Shown here: positions 41,038 to 53,504 of the stretch, piece by piece
Layout of the letters: every line of letters begins with the position of its first letter
Numbering within the stretch: position 1 is the first letter of the stretch
Assembly: GCA_947650285.1 (NCBI GenBank)
Contig: CANTFL010000565.1
Coordinates: forward strand, 62,001 to 126,000
Length of the DNA: 64,000 nucleotides
Reading direction: 5' to 3'
DNA from: Hyaloperonospora brassicae
Lineage: Eukaryota; Oomycota; Peronosporomycetes; Peronosporales; Peronosporaceae
Notes under the pieces: model-generated
Seen by the model: the letters and a program-made list of their open reading frames with translations, nothing else
Databases searched by the model: none
What the model was told of the DNA's origin: nothing
Position numbers and translations under genes: made by a program

Positions 41038-43369
41038 AAACTTGTCGGTGGCGACATGCAGCGCGTGTGTCATTGCGTGTTTGGATGTGTGTTTGTAAGT
41101 CAGCGGCTTCAAAGCACGAGACAAATGACAAAGGGCACCAGAAGATGACATGGACGGGCGTGACGCTCTCTCCATCCGCACATAGCTTATACAAAGCGAA
41201 AATCAAAGGAACGATGGTCCAGCTCCTCCCTACGGCATGAGATGGACTTCTGGAGTCCTCTTCTACATCGCTTTGATTCATGTTGTTGTTCGCGCTTTGA
41301 TGTTGCTATTGCACAGACAAGATCGGCTATTGTCACTCCAATTTCTGTCATTTGTTAATACTTTAGCAGCACAACCGACTTGCATTACCACACAACAACC
41401 ACAACAACGCTGTGGTGATATTACGCCTCTAAGCTTGCACATTGTATCCTATCTGCCAAATCTAAACAATTAACATGGGTCAGTGAATATGAAAACAATT
41501 TCAGACCTTTCCACTGAAATTTTGTAGCACAATGAGAGCTCCAGAGCTCGCTCTGAAATTTCATGTGACCTTTTTAAAGACCGAATGATGCATGTAACAA
41601 GGCAAATTTCGAGCCATCATATTGACATTAGCAATGCAAATGTCGTCTTTTAGGAAGAATAGATTATACATTCACTTTAACGCGAAATATCTAATACTAC
41701 TATTGATAAGCTGACACAGGCCATTGTATCTACCAGCGAAGTGTTCGATCAACGATCGACGCACGCAAGAGATGACAAGCGAATAGTTGTGGTTCATGCT
41801 TGCATTTTTAGATACAGAGTGCCTAAGGAAGCACATAATTTTCGTACGATTCAACTACTTCCAAAACCTGTTCCAACATTTACGTGTCTTCTTGGTCGTT
41901 TAGCTTCCTCTGAGCTTCGTGTACGAAAAGTAACGAAGTACCTGCTTACACTGTTGTTTGATGATCAAAGTATCATATGCAATTGGAGTAGTGGGAGGAT
42001 ATACCATATACGACACACGTGGTGGCTAGCGTCGTCGCTACCATCAGTAACGACGCAGTCCACGACGCGCAAGTGCATCGCGCACCGCAGGCTTTGGGAC
42101 CGACAGCGTCGTCGCCGCACTTGCTATCCACAAAGCACAACAAGTCGACTTCGAGTTTTCATGTTGCGACGACAACAGCGTCTTTTTAAAGCGACCGAAA
42201 CAGTAAAAGAGCTTGCTACTTGCGCGTGGAGCTGTCGCAAATGATGGCCTTCGACTCGTCGTACCACTTTGACAACTTCTTTGACTTCTTAAGTCTTGCG
42301 GGTGGCGAAAGCAATGACGACGCTGTCGGCCCTGAAGCCTGCGGCACATACTTCAACCCCTTAGACTGAAGTTGAGTGGGCTGTGCCTTAACACATGAGC
42401 GCGACCAATACTGGTCCAGCCGAAAAATTAGAGCAACATCGTTTCCGTTATATAAAGAATGATCATGTCATTAAATTTAAATGCATCTCATAGCTGAAAA
42501 GCAGAGGGTCCCTTAATCATTCTTCGCATCAAACGTGGAGGAGTTTTTATTGACCAATGTTTATGTAGATGCGCCCGTTAGCATGCGCCATCTTCGTAGA
42601 TCTTCTGGCGTCTGGCTACCCCAGCGTGAAAAGCCTTTTTTATCATTTGCTCATTATACTTGTCCAAAAGCACAGGTATTCGTGTCAAAGGATATTGCAA
42701 ATTATCTGGAGCTTCTGTGCTAGTATACGCTTTCTTAGGGGTCCGTCGCTATTTTCTCTGGTGCGGCTGCTATCATGCTGACCGCGTGAATGGGATAAAT
42801 CCAGTGATCAATTACGAGTCATTTTTTTTTACAAAACAACTGATCATACTTTTTGTAAGTAGCGTTAGTGGAATTTTTTTATCTGAAGTAGCAAAACGAC
42901 ATTTACCTTGCCATCCCATTGACCGAAGTGTCGACTAAAATTTTTGTTGGGGATAACAACAAAGGCAAAGATATTCATCTCATTATTAGTCGTACTCATG
43001 TGGTCAAGTGGGGTATCATACTGCGTGGTGCCCATTTGGAAAACCGCTTCCTAAAGCCTTTACCTGGTTTTTTTGGTCACGCTTGTTCACAGTGAAGTTT
43101 GCCAGCGCCTGAGCACAACGAAGCTCTTTTTGCGTAAGACTTTTCAGCTTTACCTGCTGGCTCCGGGTGATTTTTCGTGATGGTGACTTTCTTCGCAACA
43201 TCTTCCTCTGCATCGGGTTTCTCGCCAGCTTCCTCTGAGGCGTAGACGGCTTCATTATCGGTGGTCTTGGTATCGGTGGTATTGGTATGGTCGGCAGTGA
43301 AGACGATCGAAACAAGGAGCGGTTACTTCGGGCTTGTTGCTGTATCATTTGAGTGCCGTGTGTATGAGT
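41038..43369. other. Unassigned flank, duplicate of 7961-10291
   Basis: Near-identical to copy 1, including the short plus-strand fragment (about 42190-42370) and the minus-strand acidic fragment (about 43090-43330). No further gene recognised. Confidence 0.5.
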
Positions 43370-43813
43370 TGTAACGGGGCACACCCCTTGCGTGAACTTA
43401 ACGCAAGGGTGACGTGTGCCCGACAAACGTACACAGGGCAACCGAGGAAGCGGTAGGCAAAACAGATCCCGAAAGCTCTGTCTTGAAAGAAAAGCAGAAA
43501 TGTTTAATTAATATAGTTATAACGTTAATGAATCACCTTTTGACTTACTCTAACTATGTTAAACTATCTTATCTTATGTGGGCACCTTGCTCACCACCCA
43601 TTGCGCGCGTCCAGTAGCGATTGGTGGTGGAGCTGGTTGATTTACTCTGTCCATCAACTGAGAAGTGGAACCCTCCACGGATATCATCCTAAGCGATAAT
43701 AATCTGACAACATCACTCATTTTGAGTGATATTGATTGATATTATCAAAACAGATAATAACCAAAAATTGGTACTTTCGCTGTAATTTTAATGTAACGGC
43801 TCACCCCATTACA
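43370..43813 (-). repeat. Solo LTR, duplicate of 10292-10735
   Basis: Same ends and same 5-bp flanks (TGAGT at 43365-43369, TAAGT at 43814-43818). Confidence 0.8.
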
Positions 43814-44694
43814 TAAGTGACTGATACTACTGGCGGTTTCTGATGTACACGTTCCAGACCGACCTCGTGTGCTGATTTACCAAGCGCAGTGATAAGGGGC
43901 ACTCTCTGATTCGATACAATCCGGCCGACATCAACATAAAAGTAAAAATTCAAGCAGCTCACTCTTGGTGCGGCTCGGTTTGTCAAAGTGAGTGTAGGTC
44001 ACACGTGCGATCGACTGTCTAAATCTACGTTATGTAATTATGAATAGCTCTTAGAAATCAATCAACACGGCGTGGGAGGTGAGCCGAGATGTGTCGCTGA
44101 AGATCGACACGGTCGCAGAGGAAGATGAAGCGATAGAGGGAGAGCAGGAAAGGCGGGGGAGAGTAGATTAATGAAAAAATGTATTGGATTTCAGCTCTCC
44201 CCTTTTATCTTTCATGACTTCTCGTCGTCTATTTTGTCTGTATGTCGTGAGCTGTGTTTGGAGGCAATAGCGTTCAGCGGATCTATGCGCTTTTCAAGCG
44301 CTTTAAACTGCTGATTTTTTTCTATTACCCATATCATCACCAGAGGTGCAGCCCGTCATTTCGTGCGCAATCAAGTCGGATAGCGGGTGAAGTAGTAGTG
44401 TACAAAATAGTTTGAGATGTGTTGGCCCTCGACACTATCAACGTCACGATTAGGATAGGTTTGAGAAATTGCCATGATCAGCGAAAATGAGCACTCTTTG
44501 ATTCGATACAATCCGACCGGCATCGACATAGTAGTATAACGATGCTGGGAACGCTTGAGCCGCAAAATACTCACTGTGCCGGACTGCCGATTTACGGGTA
44601 GGGATGGGGGGTCAGCAACCAACAGGCTTTTGAGCATCGCTATATTACATAGCAAAGATTCCCATTCCAGAGGTCGGTCGACACCTCCGCGCTG
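43814..44694. other. Unassigned sequence, duplicate of 10736-11584
   Basis: Carries the two blocks around GATTCGATACAATCCG (about 43899 and 44497). No gene recognised. Confidence 0.4.
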
Positions 44695-44971
44695 TCGACG
44701 CGTGAGGCGAGACGGTCGTGTACCTGACCTTGAAGGCGCTCGATTAGCCCAATCTAGTTGGTCGCGCGAGAAGAAATGGTAGCCAGTTGATCCTCACATG
44801 CTCTAATGCGACGAGTCAACTCGGCCAAGGTCGAGTGTACGTCCAGCGAAGTTATGTGATTGTCGACAAGACGTTCCCCAGAATCAGCAGGACGGTCGGC
44901 TCGAGCGGCCGGAGTGGCCGCGCAAACATAGGCTACCGCCTTAATTGAAAAGGTCGGCGTGACAGAGAAGA
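44695..44971 (-). pseudogene. Retroelement coding remnant, duplicate of 11585-11900
   Basis: Minus-strand helical segment (TLAELTRRIRACEDQLAT) next to the LTR remnant. One TAG in frame, as in copy 1. Confidence 0.4.
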
Positions 44972-45319
44972 TGTAACGGGGTAGCCCGTTTCATAAATTA
45001 CGATTGTGCAACTTGGTAATAAAATATGTTATGTTGAACAATAGTGTAGCAATATCACAAGTTATAGTGGTACTGGCGAATAACCCAAATGCCAATTCAT
45101 CAGTTGGTGTTGTGGTGTAATAATTCATTCATTGCTGCTAAGCGCGCAATTAGTGGTGAGTAGACGTCATCATACGTTTAGTTGTATTGATCCAATGAAG
45201 TCACGTCAAAACAGAGAACAAGAGATATAGGACTTATTTATATTGGATAAAACTTTTATTTTTTTACAACTAGAGTCTTTGCCTTAGATGTTGGAATTTG
45301 CTCTGAGTATTGTCTATTC
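44972..45319 (-). repeat. A-like LTR remnant, better preserved copy
   Basis: Starts TGTAACGGGGTAGCCC. Inside, GCGCGCAATTAGTGGTGAG and AGACGTCATCATACG resemble the reverse complement of the A LTR, so it is a minus-strand LTR. The right end lacks a clear CCCGTTACA. Confidence 0.6.
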
Positions 45320-46201
45320 TAAGCAGGGCAATGACCTTCACTGGTGTCAGTCAGAGTTAGCTCCGTACTGGCTTTCCAGTAGAAAATAAGCAGCGACCCG
45401 TTACCGTAGAACTTGTCTGAAGCCGCCGCTGCCGTTACGATCATTTACAGGATCGCCGTGTTCGCGTATTGCTGACCACTTTACGTCGTGGAGGCGACCG
45501 ATCCGCTGTCTACGCGATATGGGGAGGCTGATGACGCAGGGACGCCCGAGACTGGGTTGGAAAGGGTTAAACATTCTATAGTAGTGGGAGCGACCGACTC
45601 ACCGCTAAGCCGGGATGAAGGGACTGGAAGCATCGCTATGACGCCTCCACTACATCATCGGACGGAAGTTTCGAAAGCAAGAGCGCAAACGATGCCGTCA
45701 CATCACATGGCAAAGTGACTAAAGACGTGGGTGAACCGATCCTACCACATCGTCGGACGTAGTGAACGGAGGTAACATGGGGCGGTACATTTCTGATTCG
45801 CGGGAAGTACGGATCGGGAGCTACATCGCGACAACGACACAGGTTTATGGGAGCTCACACGGGAGGGACTGAGTGTGGTAAAGCTCTCGCGAATTTTTAC
45901 CGCTGAGTAACGATGTGGGACCTTCTAGATCGCAGGCGTTATTTAAGTCCGAAAGGGGCTCTGATTGGAGGAATAATTTCGGAAGCGGGTGGCTCACGGT
46001 CTCGATCTGATCTCTCGACCTCTATATCTACGGTATACCGGTCGGGTGTGGATCACGCTTAATTTTCAAAGAGAGCGCATTTTGTGCAAGCCACATAGTT
46101 AAATGGCGACGATCTTTGGAAGTGGGTGCTTGAAACGAAGTTAATTTATGACTGGACTGAAGCCGATTGCTGCCCAAACGGACTTCAGTACAGGGGGCGG
46201 T

Positions 46202-46565
46202 TGTGGTAAAGTCAATAATCAAATGATAGGACGTGGATCGGTGACCACCCAGTCAAGGTGTGACTAACTTGTGGAAAATGACACCATGAGATCGGGCGAT
46301 ACAATAAGGGATGGGAGGCGATCTCAACGGAGAAAGACGACCTGATCTAACTGTTGTCAGACTGATGGGTATGGAACGATCTGAGACGGGGCGCGGAAAG
46401 GGATGATTTCCACGCTACAATCCGGGACAATGAATGATTTCAACGGTGCGATCTGAGACAAGGGACCGGATTGCACCAAACAACCGATCTGAAGTAGAAA
46501 TACTGTGGGAAAGGTGCATCGGGGACCAGGCGATGTGAGGTGACTCTGTGACAAAGGTTGTGAGG
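46202..46565 (+). repeat. Diverged B-family 3' LTR, duplicate of 12858-13220
   Basis: Same TGTGGTAAAGTC start after CAGGGGGCGGT. Confidence 0.6.
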
Positions 46566-46674
46566 ACTTGTCGTTCACTAGGTAAATTGAAAACTGAATT
46601 AATGTAGGTCCTTAGTTCGCTACCCTGTGCTACTCTAAGCCTACCCTTCTAGATCCTTTAAGAAGCATCTTCAG

Positions 46675-46695
46675 TGACGTCATCTAATGACGTCA
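46675..46695. promoter_or_regulatory. Pair of TGACGTCA palindromes, duplicate
   Basis: TGACGTCA at 46675-46682 and 46688-46695, as at 13331-13351. Confidence 0.45.
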
Positions 46696-46736
46696 TACCT
46701 ATCCTTTTTACATTGTACGCTGTAGTATTACTTTAC

Positions 46737-48029
46737 TCACCACACGCACCTAGCGGCTTGATATCTCCCCGGACTTGAATTCGCGTTGGCCGTCTCGATA
46801 ATCTTGTACGAGTTGTTGCCAATGCGAAACGTGGCGGATGGATCTCTCTCGTTTCCGAGTACTGCCACACTCCGGGAGGCCATGCCATTTGACTAGCCAT
46901 TCTATTTGGCGACTGCGCTAACGACGACGAAGCAACCTTTCCACAATGTGTAGTTTCTCTCCGGTGTCTGGCTCTAATATAACTAGTGCTGCTTTCGGAA
47001 TTGGTCGTCCAGAGAACTCGGAGGCATATGGCTTGTATGAGGAGAGTAGGTCAATGTTGAATGAGTAGTGAAGTCTCTCCATATTTCGCGGTAGCTTGAA
47101 CTTGGCTACGTTTGGATTGATCATCTTGGTTATCTCAAACGGCCCCACCTTTTTTGTTGCGAGCTTCGCTTTCTTTATATCGATGTGAGCGTTCACTGTC
47201 CTGAGCGGTAGGTTCTTGGCATCCGACAGAACTAAGTCACCGACATTAAATGTAATGCTTCTTCTTTTCGAGTCGTAGTGCTGCTTTTGCCTTTCCTGAG
47301 CTTGTTCCAGGTTTTCGCGTGCCTTGCGTACTAGTTCTTGACGATCTTTGGCAAAGTTGGAGGCAAATGCTGAAATTGAATGTGAGCCCAGATCAGCGTG
47401 GTCTCTGTATTCATGCGAAATCAGATTGGATACCTTTCTCCCGGTATCGATTTCGAACGGGGTGAGCTTAGTAGACGCGATCACCGACGTAGCGTGCGCG
47501 TACCCTACCTTACCAAGTAGCTTTGCCCAATTTTCGCCACTCTACGATACTAGGAGGCGTAAAGCGTCTTCCAATACCAAGTTCTGGCGCTCAGTTTGCC
47601 CATCTGATTGTGCTCTATGAGCGGTCGTCATGCTTAACTTGACACCCATTATATTCATCTGCGATTTTTCAGAAGTTCGCCGTAAACTTTGGATCCCGAT
47701 CGATGATAATAACCTTCGGCAACCCATGATGTCGGACTACAGCGTCGAAAAATAGGTCTGCGGTGTCTTTCGAATCGGCAGTCGTATATGTCGGTGCATA
47801 AATCGGCCTCTTTGAGAACTTGTCTACGACGACGCAAATAGCATCATAACCTTCCGACACGGATAGCCCAGTAATGAAGTCCATGGACACTACTTCCCAG
47901 TATTCCTCCTGAATGGGAAAAGGAATCATTAAACCGTTCTTCCGCTGGCTCTAAGACTTCCATCAAGCGCATGTTTCACATGTCTCCACGTACTTCTGCA
48001 AGATTTCCAGTATCTTCGGCCAGTAGTAC
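46737..48029 (-). pseudogene. Element D integrase-chromodomain fragment, duplicate
   Basis: Same domains and same in-frame TAG in the chromodomain as 13393-14685. Interrupted at 48030 by the B element at the same base. Confidence 0.88.
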
Positions 48030-48226
48030 TGTGGTAAAGTCACTAATTAAATTTTGGGACGTGGATCAGTGATCTGGTCCAACTGTTACCAGACTGATGG
48101 AAATGGATCGAGCTGAGACGGAGCGATCTGGGACAAGACGACAAATAGAACGATTTCCATAGAGCGATCTGGGACAAATATCTGGGACCAGGTGGTGTGA
48201 TATGACTCTGTGACGAAGGTGTAACA
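48030..48226 (+). repeat. B-family 5' LTR (plus copy)
   Basis: TGTGGTAAAG to TGTAACA, with the same internal deletion as 14686-14923 and one fewer GATCTGGGAC unit. Confidence 0.55.
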
Positions 48227-49653
48227 TCCTGCAGATCGGTGACACTCTTTACCGGTCTCCCAGAGGGAGTACTTCTTTAGGTTAATTATGGCCCGATCTG
48301 CAATTGTGGATGTTTGTGGGAGTCCGTGGGACCGTTGTGAGAACGATGGACGGTACTATTGAGCGGATAAACCCTTGAAGATGGTATCGGAGTACGCTCG
48401 ATGGAAGGAAGAACACATATGACCGGATTGCACGGTGTCGATCCTCAACGATCTCGAATTGGCCATCAGATCGGCCATGTTCCCTACTTATTATGGATAT
48501 ATCGATGATGAAGCAATTGTATTGTGATATACATGCTTGTGCAAGGTCCATGAGTGATGTCCCGAAAGTTCAGACCGAAAGAGCCAGTGGAAGTCGGTCG
48601 AATTGACGTCGCAAAATGCATTTAGACACTTTCTACATTTTGGACTATTTTGGACTTTTCGGTACCAAAATTGGGTATTTGGTACCGTATTTGGAATTTG
48701 GTCTCATTTGGTGTCTAGGTACGATATCGGGAGTATTGGCGCTATCTTTGGGGTACAGACCACGAAATTTCGACACGTGTTCAAGGGAGCCGTCAAGCTT
48801 AAAGGTTATATCAGTTTGGTGAGTGACCTACAGTTTGGAATAGGCTTAAGGATAGGTTGGCTATTAATTTGGTTGGTTAATAAACAGACTTGAACTCTAC
48901 TTCGTCCGCGCACGACGCGCGTTCCTCCCCTCTTCTCCGGTTAAGATTGATTTGGCTTCTCCGGCGGGTCAAGGCACGCGTGTTACAGGGACACAGAAGA
49001 CCTATCTTGGATTGTTGGCCAAGATCGGGAAGAGAGATCTCGGGATATCTGGCCCGGATCGATCAAGTACTCACACTCAACTCAACTGCTAGGGTAGCAG
49101 CAGACAACAACAAAGTAAAAGGATCTTAATTACAATATTGCAAGGCGGCTCAAGTGGTCAGAAGATCTGGACAAGGGGCCCAAGACAAGACCGAGCAAAA
49201 CCGAGACGATCTACCGGACAGATCGGCGTGTTTCATTTTGGCGAAACAAGACACCGATCCGCCCAAATTGCGCACTTCCGGCAAGATCGGCCGATCCCGA
49301 GACCAAATCGGACCGATCCCAAGGCAAGATCGACGCAAGACTATCATTTGCTTAGTGAAGATTTCCGCACAGCGAAGACCCCGATCCCGAAGACGAATCG
49401 AGATCGGTGTGATTCAAGATCGAGATCGCGACATCTCCATATAGAGATCACCGCGACTCAAGATCAAGATCGCAGAACCCCCGTTCGTGGTGTGAAGATT
49501 TCCGCACCGGAAGCGAACTTTCAACCCGACCTCTCAGCGAGATCGACATCTCCCAAGGCCGTTACGAAGAGCTCATTCCAGCCCAACCGACGGGTACACA
49601 TGGTGAGCACAAGGCTATACAACAAGGTACGGATCGGAGTACCTACTCCGTGA
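48227..49653 (+). other. B-family leader (plus copy)
   Basis: Equivalent to 14924-16350. The TTG-initiated 171-codon frame ends at a TGA (49651-49653), and the same frame continues into the gag frame. Confidence 0.6.
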
Positions 49654-49671
49654 GTCGGCAAGTCTGCGCAA

Positions 49672-50250
49672 GTGGAAGATCGACATTTACTAAAGAAATT
49701 TTGTGAGCTCGACTTCAACACAATGGTGCGCGTGCACGGATCTTCTGAGGTCTCTGGATTTCATTGTGAGTCCACTGGCGACGATGTCAAAATCAAGCAA
49801 GAACCTGGGATTTTAGTGTCAGCGACAGAGGGATCGACGCAGACACGCAGAGGCACGAAATCCTCATATCATCAGGGTTTTGGGAGGGGATCTGATAAAA
49901 TGAAAATGAAAGAGGAGGTTCGAGAGATCGATCTGGAAGATAAACTTCAAATCCCTCCTAGGGTCCTTTCGGGGGCCACCGCATATCGCTCTTTGCAGAG
50001 CGATCCGCTGGATGAAACTCCAATGGTGAAAACCCAAACGGCGAAAGCCAAACTCAACACCCTCGTCACCAAGTCACCTGACATTAATACGAGGAAGACG
50101 TTGGACGGATCGGCACGAAAGAAAAAGAAAGTGATGAGATCGAATGGCATATATCACCGGATCGGAAAACCAATCGGATCGAAGATCGTAGTCAAAGAAG
50201 AATTGACCGTGAGATGGCCCAGATCGCGGTGTCGAAGATTGAGTCAGTGA
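49672..50250 (+). CDS. B-family upstream gag frame (plus copy)
   Basis: Matches 31274-30696 residue for residue as far as can be checked. The first ATG is 49723. Overlaps the next frame by 37 bases (-1 phase). Confidence 0.55.
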   Translation: MEDRHLLKKFCELDFNTMVRVHGSSEVSGFHCESTGDDVKIKQEPGILVSATEGSTQTRRGTKSSYHQGFGRGSDKMKMKEEVREIDLEDKLQIPPRVLSGATAYRSLQSDPLDETPMVKTQTAKAKLNTLVTKSPDINTRKTLDGSARKKKKVMRSNGIYHRIGKPIGSKIVVKEELTVRWPRSRCRRLSQ

Positions 50251-51048
50251 CTCGAATGGGGGAGCGTGCGAAATGGCAGTGCTATTATAGCCACTTCAAG
50301 AAACTGCTCAAGCCAGACCCAGTGTTCAAGATATTACGGCATAAGTGCATCGTCCCTCCGGGTAAGCCGATCTCTATCCCGCCGCCCGTGACTAGCAAAC
50401 TCGGCGCGATTGATTTGATTTTGCAGATGTTGAATGACACGGGCTTCTGCCCTAATGCTTTAGATAAAGATGAATTGATGGGATGCCTGCTTGGAACAGT
50501 TGAAGAACGCAGTAATCGAGTTCGTGGAGGTCACGATACTTAAGGTGGGCAAGACCTCCACTCCTAGAGACGGCATCTTCATACCCTCGGGACCTCCTCA
50601 AGAACACCCCTCAGGATCGCCTTATTACGCCTCAGCTGACTCCGAGATCGAATCAGATGGGTACAATAGCGTTCGTCGGATGTCTTTGAGACCATCGGGA
50701 GGTTCGTTTCCAAAGGCCAGGATCGGCAAGGCCAGGATTGAAGCCTTTGTAGAGCAAGCCAAGATCGACATACAACCAAGGTCGTCCGTGATCTCACGTC
50801 TGGAATTGTTTTCAGGAAAATGTCGAGACGAAGGTTGGGCTTGGAGCTGGATCGACAAGATCGTGTCGGCTTTTCTTCGAGAACAAGTACCTGATGAAGA
50901 AAAATGTTTGGAGTTTGGTAAATTGCTCACCGCTCCAGCCCGATATTGGTATCTTCAACTGAACGAATCGATACAGTTTGATTGGAATGCGCTAGTGGCA
51001 GAATTCTCGTTTAAATTTTGTGGACACGAAGAATCGGTCGATCTATAA
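50214..51048 (+). pseudogene. B-family Gag core (plus copy, frameshifted)
   Basis: Same protein as 30732-29899, but the sequence after LMGC has two extra bases near 50490. The frame breaks there and resumes at 50491 (EQLKNAVIEFVEVTIL) to 51048. The core motif PARYWYLQLNES is present. Confidence 0.78.
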
Positions 51049-51123
51049 TACTACCTATCACGAAAACAACCGGATGACAATCCGCTTTGCTTCTCATGAC
51101 AACGTTCACCGCATAAATCGAAG

Positions 51124-51885
51124 GTGCAATATATAAAAGCTACTGATAAATCCATCGAGATCTCTGTTGGAGAATCTACGGAGGTGAACATCGGGATTAG
51201 TCAAGCGTTCTCAAGGTTGTGGATCGCACGAGGACATGATTGGGTGCCAACAGTAAGATTCGGCCCTGTCAAGCTATTATATCTGCAGGTGACGAATATT
51301 GGTGATCAGAAGATTGTGGTACCACCACATACCACACTCGGTTTGTGGATGAAAGGTGAGACAACAACACGATCTCAAGGATACGTGTTGCATGGATCTG
51401 GCCGATATAAGGAGTGTCGAACCTTAGCGTATGAAAATACTACAGATGAACAGTGGAAGTGGCCCGATCATACATGGATCGAATCTCCGGCGAATCATGC
51501 TAACTATGGCGGAACGATAAAGTTAATGGCACGACCAAAAGATGATCAGGTGGAAACGGCGAAAGAAGCGGCAGTGATTACTCATCGGATTTCTAAAGCT
51601 GAAATGGAAGGAGAATGTATCAAATCTGCATCAGGAGAAGAGAATGCCGTCATCGATATACTCTCACGTGATATATCATTTCGGAGTTCAGCTGATCAAG
51701 ATCGCGAAGGTGAACCGCAGTGTTTGACGGAACGAGATCGAAGAGTGATTCATCCTTCACACGATATATCGGTTCAACGTCATATTGATCAAGATCGAGA
51801 AAGTGATCGCTCCTATGTAATGAATCGAGACTACGAAGATGACCCACAGTATTGGACATGTCAAGATCGTGATGATGATACATAG
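51124..51885 (+). CDS. B-family post-protease domain (plus copy)
   Basis: 253 codons, differing from 29823-29062 at few residues (RFGPVKLLYLQVTN for RYGPVKLLYLPVTN). See that entry for the domain comparison. Confidence 0.7.
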   Translation: MQYIKATDKSIEISVGESTEVNIGISQAFSRLWIARGHDWVPTVRFGPVKLLYLQVTNIGDQKIVVPPHTTLGLWMKGETTTRSQGYVLHGSGRYKECRTLAYENTTDEQWKWPDHTWIESPANHANYGGTIKLMARPKDDQVETAKEAAVITHRISKAEMEGECIKSASGEENAVIDILSRDISFRSSADQDREGEPQCLTERDRRVIHPSHDISVQRHIDQDRESDRSYVMNRDYEDDPQYWTCQDRDDDT

Positions 51886-52531
51886 TATTCAACAGATCGA
51901 GACTGCGAAGTGAATTCACCTTCTCACTATGGATCGTTTACGCTTTCTATCGATCAAGATCGAGAAAGAGGTCAAGGGTTTTCTAGGGATCAAGATCTCG
52001 AAGGTGACTCGCAGTACTGAATCTGTCAAGATCGTGAAGTAAATCCGCTTTCACATAATGGATCGTTTGAACTTCCTGTCGTTCAGAACCAAGAAGATCT
52101 CGAAGGTGAACCACCGTGTTCGACTTGTCAAGATCGCGAATTGATTTCGCATTTACCCGATGGATCGTTTGAGCTTTCTATCAACCGATATCGAGGAAGT
52201 CATCAAACGTATTGTATAAATCAGTATCTCGAAGCTGATCTGGACAAAGGGCGTGGGTTTCTCTGATCGCGAATTGATTTCGCATTTACCCGATGGATCG
52301 TTTGAGCTTTCTATCAATCGAGATCGAGGAAGTCATCAAACGTATTGTATAAATCAATATCTCGAAGCTGATCTGGACAAAGGGCGTGGGTTTCTCTGCG
52401 GCGATCACTCTACAAGTGGAGATCGATATGGCGAAAACGACCTGCATTCACATGATGGATCGTTTGAGTTTTCTATCAATCAAGATCGAGTTAGCGGTCT
52501 AAAGGTATATTACGGATCAAGGTCACGTTAA
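51886..52531 (+). repeat. Degenerate charged coding repeats (plus copy)
   Basis: Two near-identical 133-bp units start at 52132 and 52265 (GATCGCGAATTGATTT). Repeats of DGSFELSI and QDRE continue on both sides. 52532-52742 continues the B body into the truncated array start. Confidence 0.75.
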
Positions 52532-52742
52532 TCAGGGTCGCGAAGGTGCTGAAGACGAGTGTAATGGTCTGTTATTATATCTCGATTTGCTAGATATTTT
52601 GGACTGGGGGCGCGGATTTCTCTGCAGCGATATTCCTACAAGTGGAATTCGACTATCTATGAAGATAACTTCAGCGATGGATGCTACAAAGAAGATTAAA
52701 AGCGTCGAGTATATACAAGACCGACCGAAGCAAGAGATTGAC

Positions 52743-53134
52743 TGGAACGGGGCACACCCTTGCGTGAACTTAACGCAAGGTTTTCGGTGCGCCCGACAGA
52801 CGTACACGAGGCAAACGAGGAAGCGTAGGTAGGGTAAAAGCAGAACTGTTATATTAATATGATTAAGTCTTTAACTACTGTCTCTCTGTTTGATTCAACT
52901 TAATTATGCTAATCTAACTGAGTGTATGGTGACGTCTCGTCCCCACTCATTGCGCGCGTCTTGCGACGATTGGGGGGTTAATATCATCAAGATATCAACC
53001 AATGAGCAGACTCTTTGGTTGCTTCACCAATATCACCACCATTGGTGATATTGTTCAAAGAATATTAACTTGATATTCTTTGTTTTCACTTTCATTTAAA
53101 GTGACACTTACATGTAACGGGCTGCCCCGTAACA
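52743..53134 (-). repeat. A-type LTR at a rearrangement junction
   Basis: TGGAACGGGGCACACCC to GCTGCCCCGTAACA (392 bp), an A LTR with point changes at both ends. No A internal sequence is attached. The left flank is B internal sequence (plus) and the right flank is the first 43 bp of a B LTR in minus orientation, so there is no target duplication. Confidence 0.85.
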
Positions 53135-53504
53135 TCACCGATCCACGTCCCATCATTCAATTAGTGACTTTACCACAACCGCCCCATGTACTGAAGTCCG
53201 TTTGGGCAGCAATCGGCATCAGTCCAGTCACTCATTAACTTCGATCCAGGCACTCAAGTCCGTCACGTGGCCTCTTCGACACGCCTCTCCACCTTGCCGA
53301 TCTCTTCAGAAGGTTCCTCCGTGCATCTGTCTCCGCATCGCGACCCGTTGCCCAGATCGCCAGATCATGAGGGGCTCACTCCAACAGTTCCGGATCAGCA
53401 TGGGTCTTTTATTCCTCTTGGTCCGCCCAGATTGCCATCGGCCATCACGGGATGGACAGATCGACGACCAACCGGACCTTTATCTCCATCCCGAGACATG
53501 TCGT
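53135..53504 (-). repeat. 3' end of a minus-strand B element
   Basis: On the minus strand, internal sequence (53504-53190) leads through GGGGCGGT to TGTGGTAAAGTC (53177) and 43 bp of LTR. It matches the 12750-12900 region in reverse. An open plus-strand frame over 53267-53504 is Pro/Ser-rich (LSTLPISSEGSSVHLSPH); no family recognised. Confidence 0.6.

Larger units (their letters stand above)
36049..49576. repeat. Segmental duplication, copy 2 (partner 2961-16270)
   Basis: Same orientation as copy 1, offset 33.1-33.3 kb. The main difference is about 270 bp at 45045-45319 that copy 1 has lost. Confidence 0.92.
48030..52742 (+). mobile_element. Non-autonomous B element (plus copy), 3' truncated
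   Basis: LTR, leader, gag frames, post-protease domain and charged repeats, very similar to the inverted copy at 28.2-32.7 kb. It stops at 52742, where an A-type LTR begins. The 303-bp array and integrase end are absent. Confidence 0.85.

Noticed and set aside
53267..53504. Plus-strand Pro/Ser-rich frame as an antisense gene start in the minus B fragment
   Set aside because: No ATG, truncated by the next LTR after about 80 codons, and no similarity to the B-auto antisense pieces.
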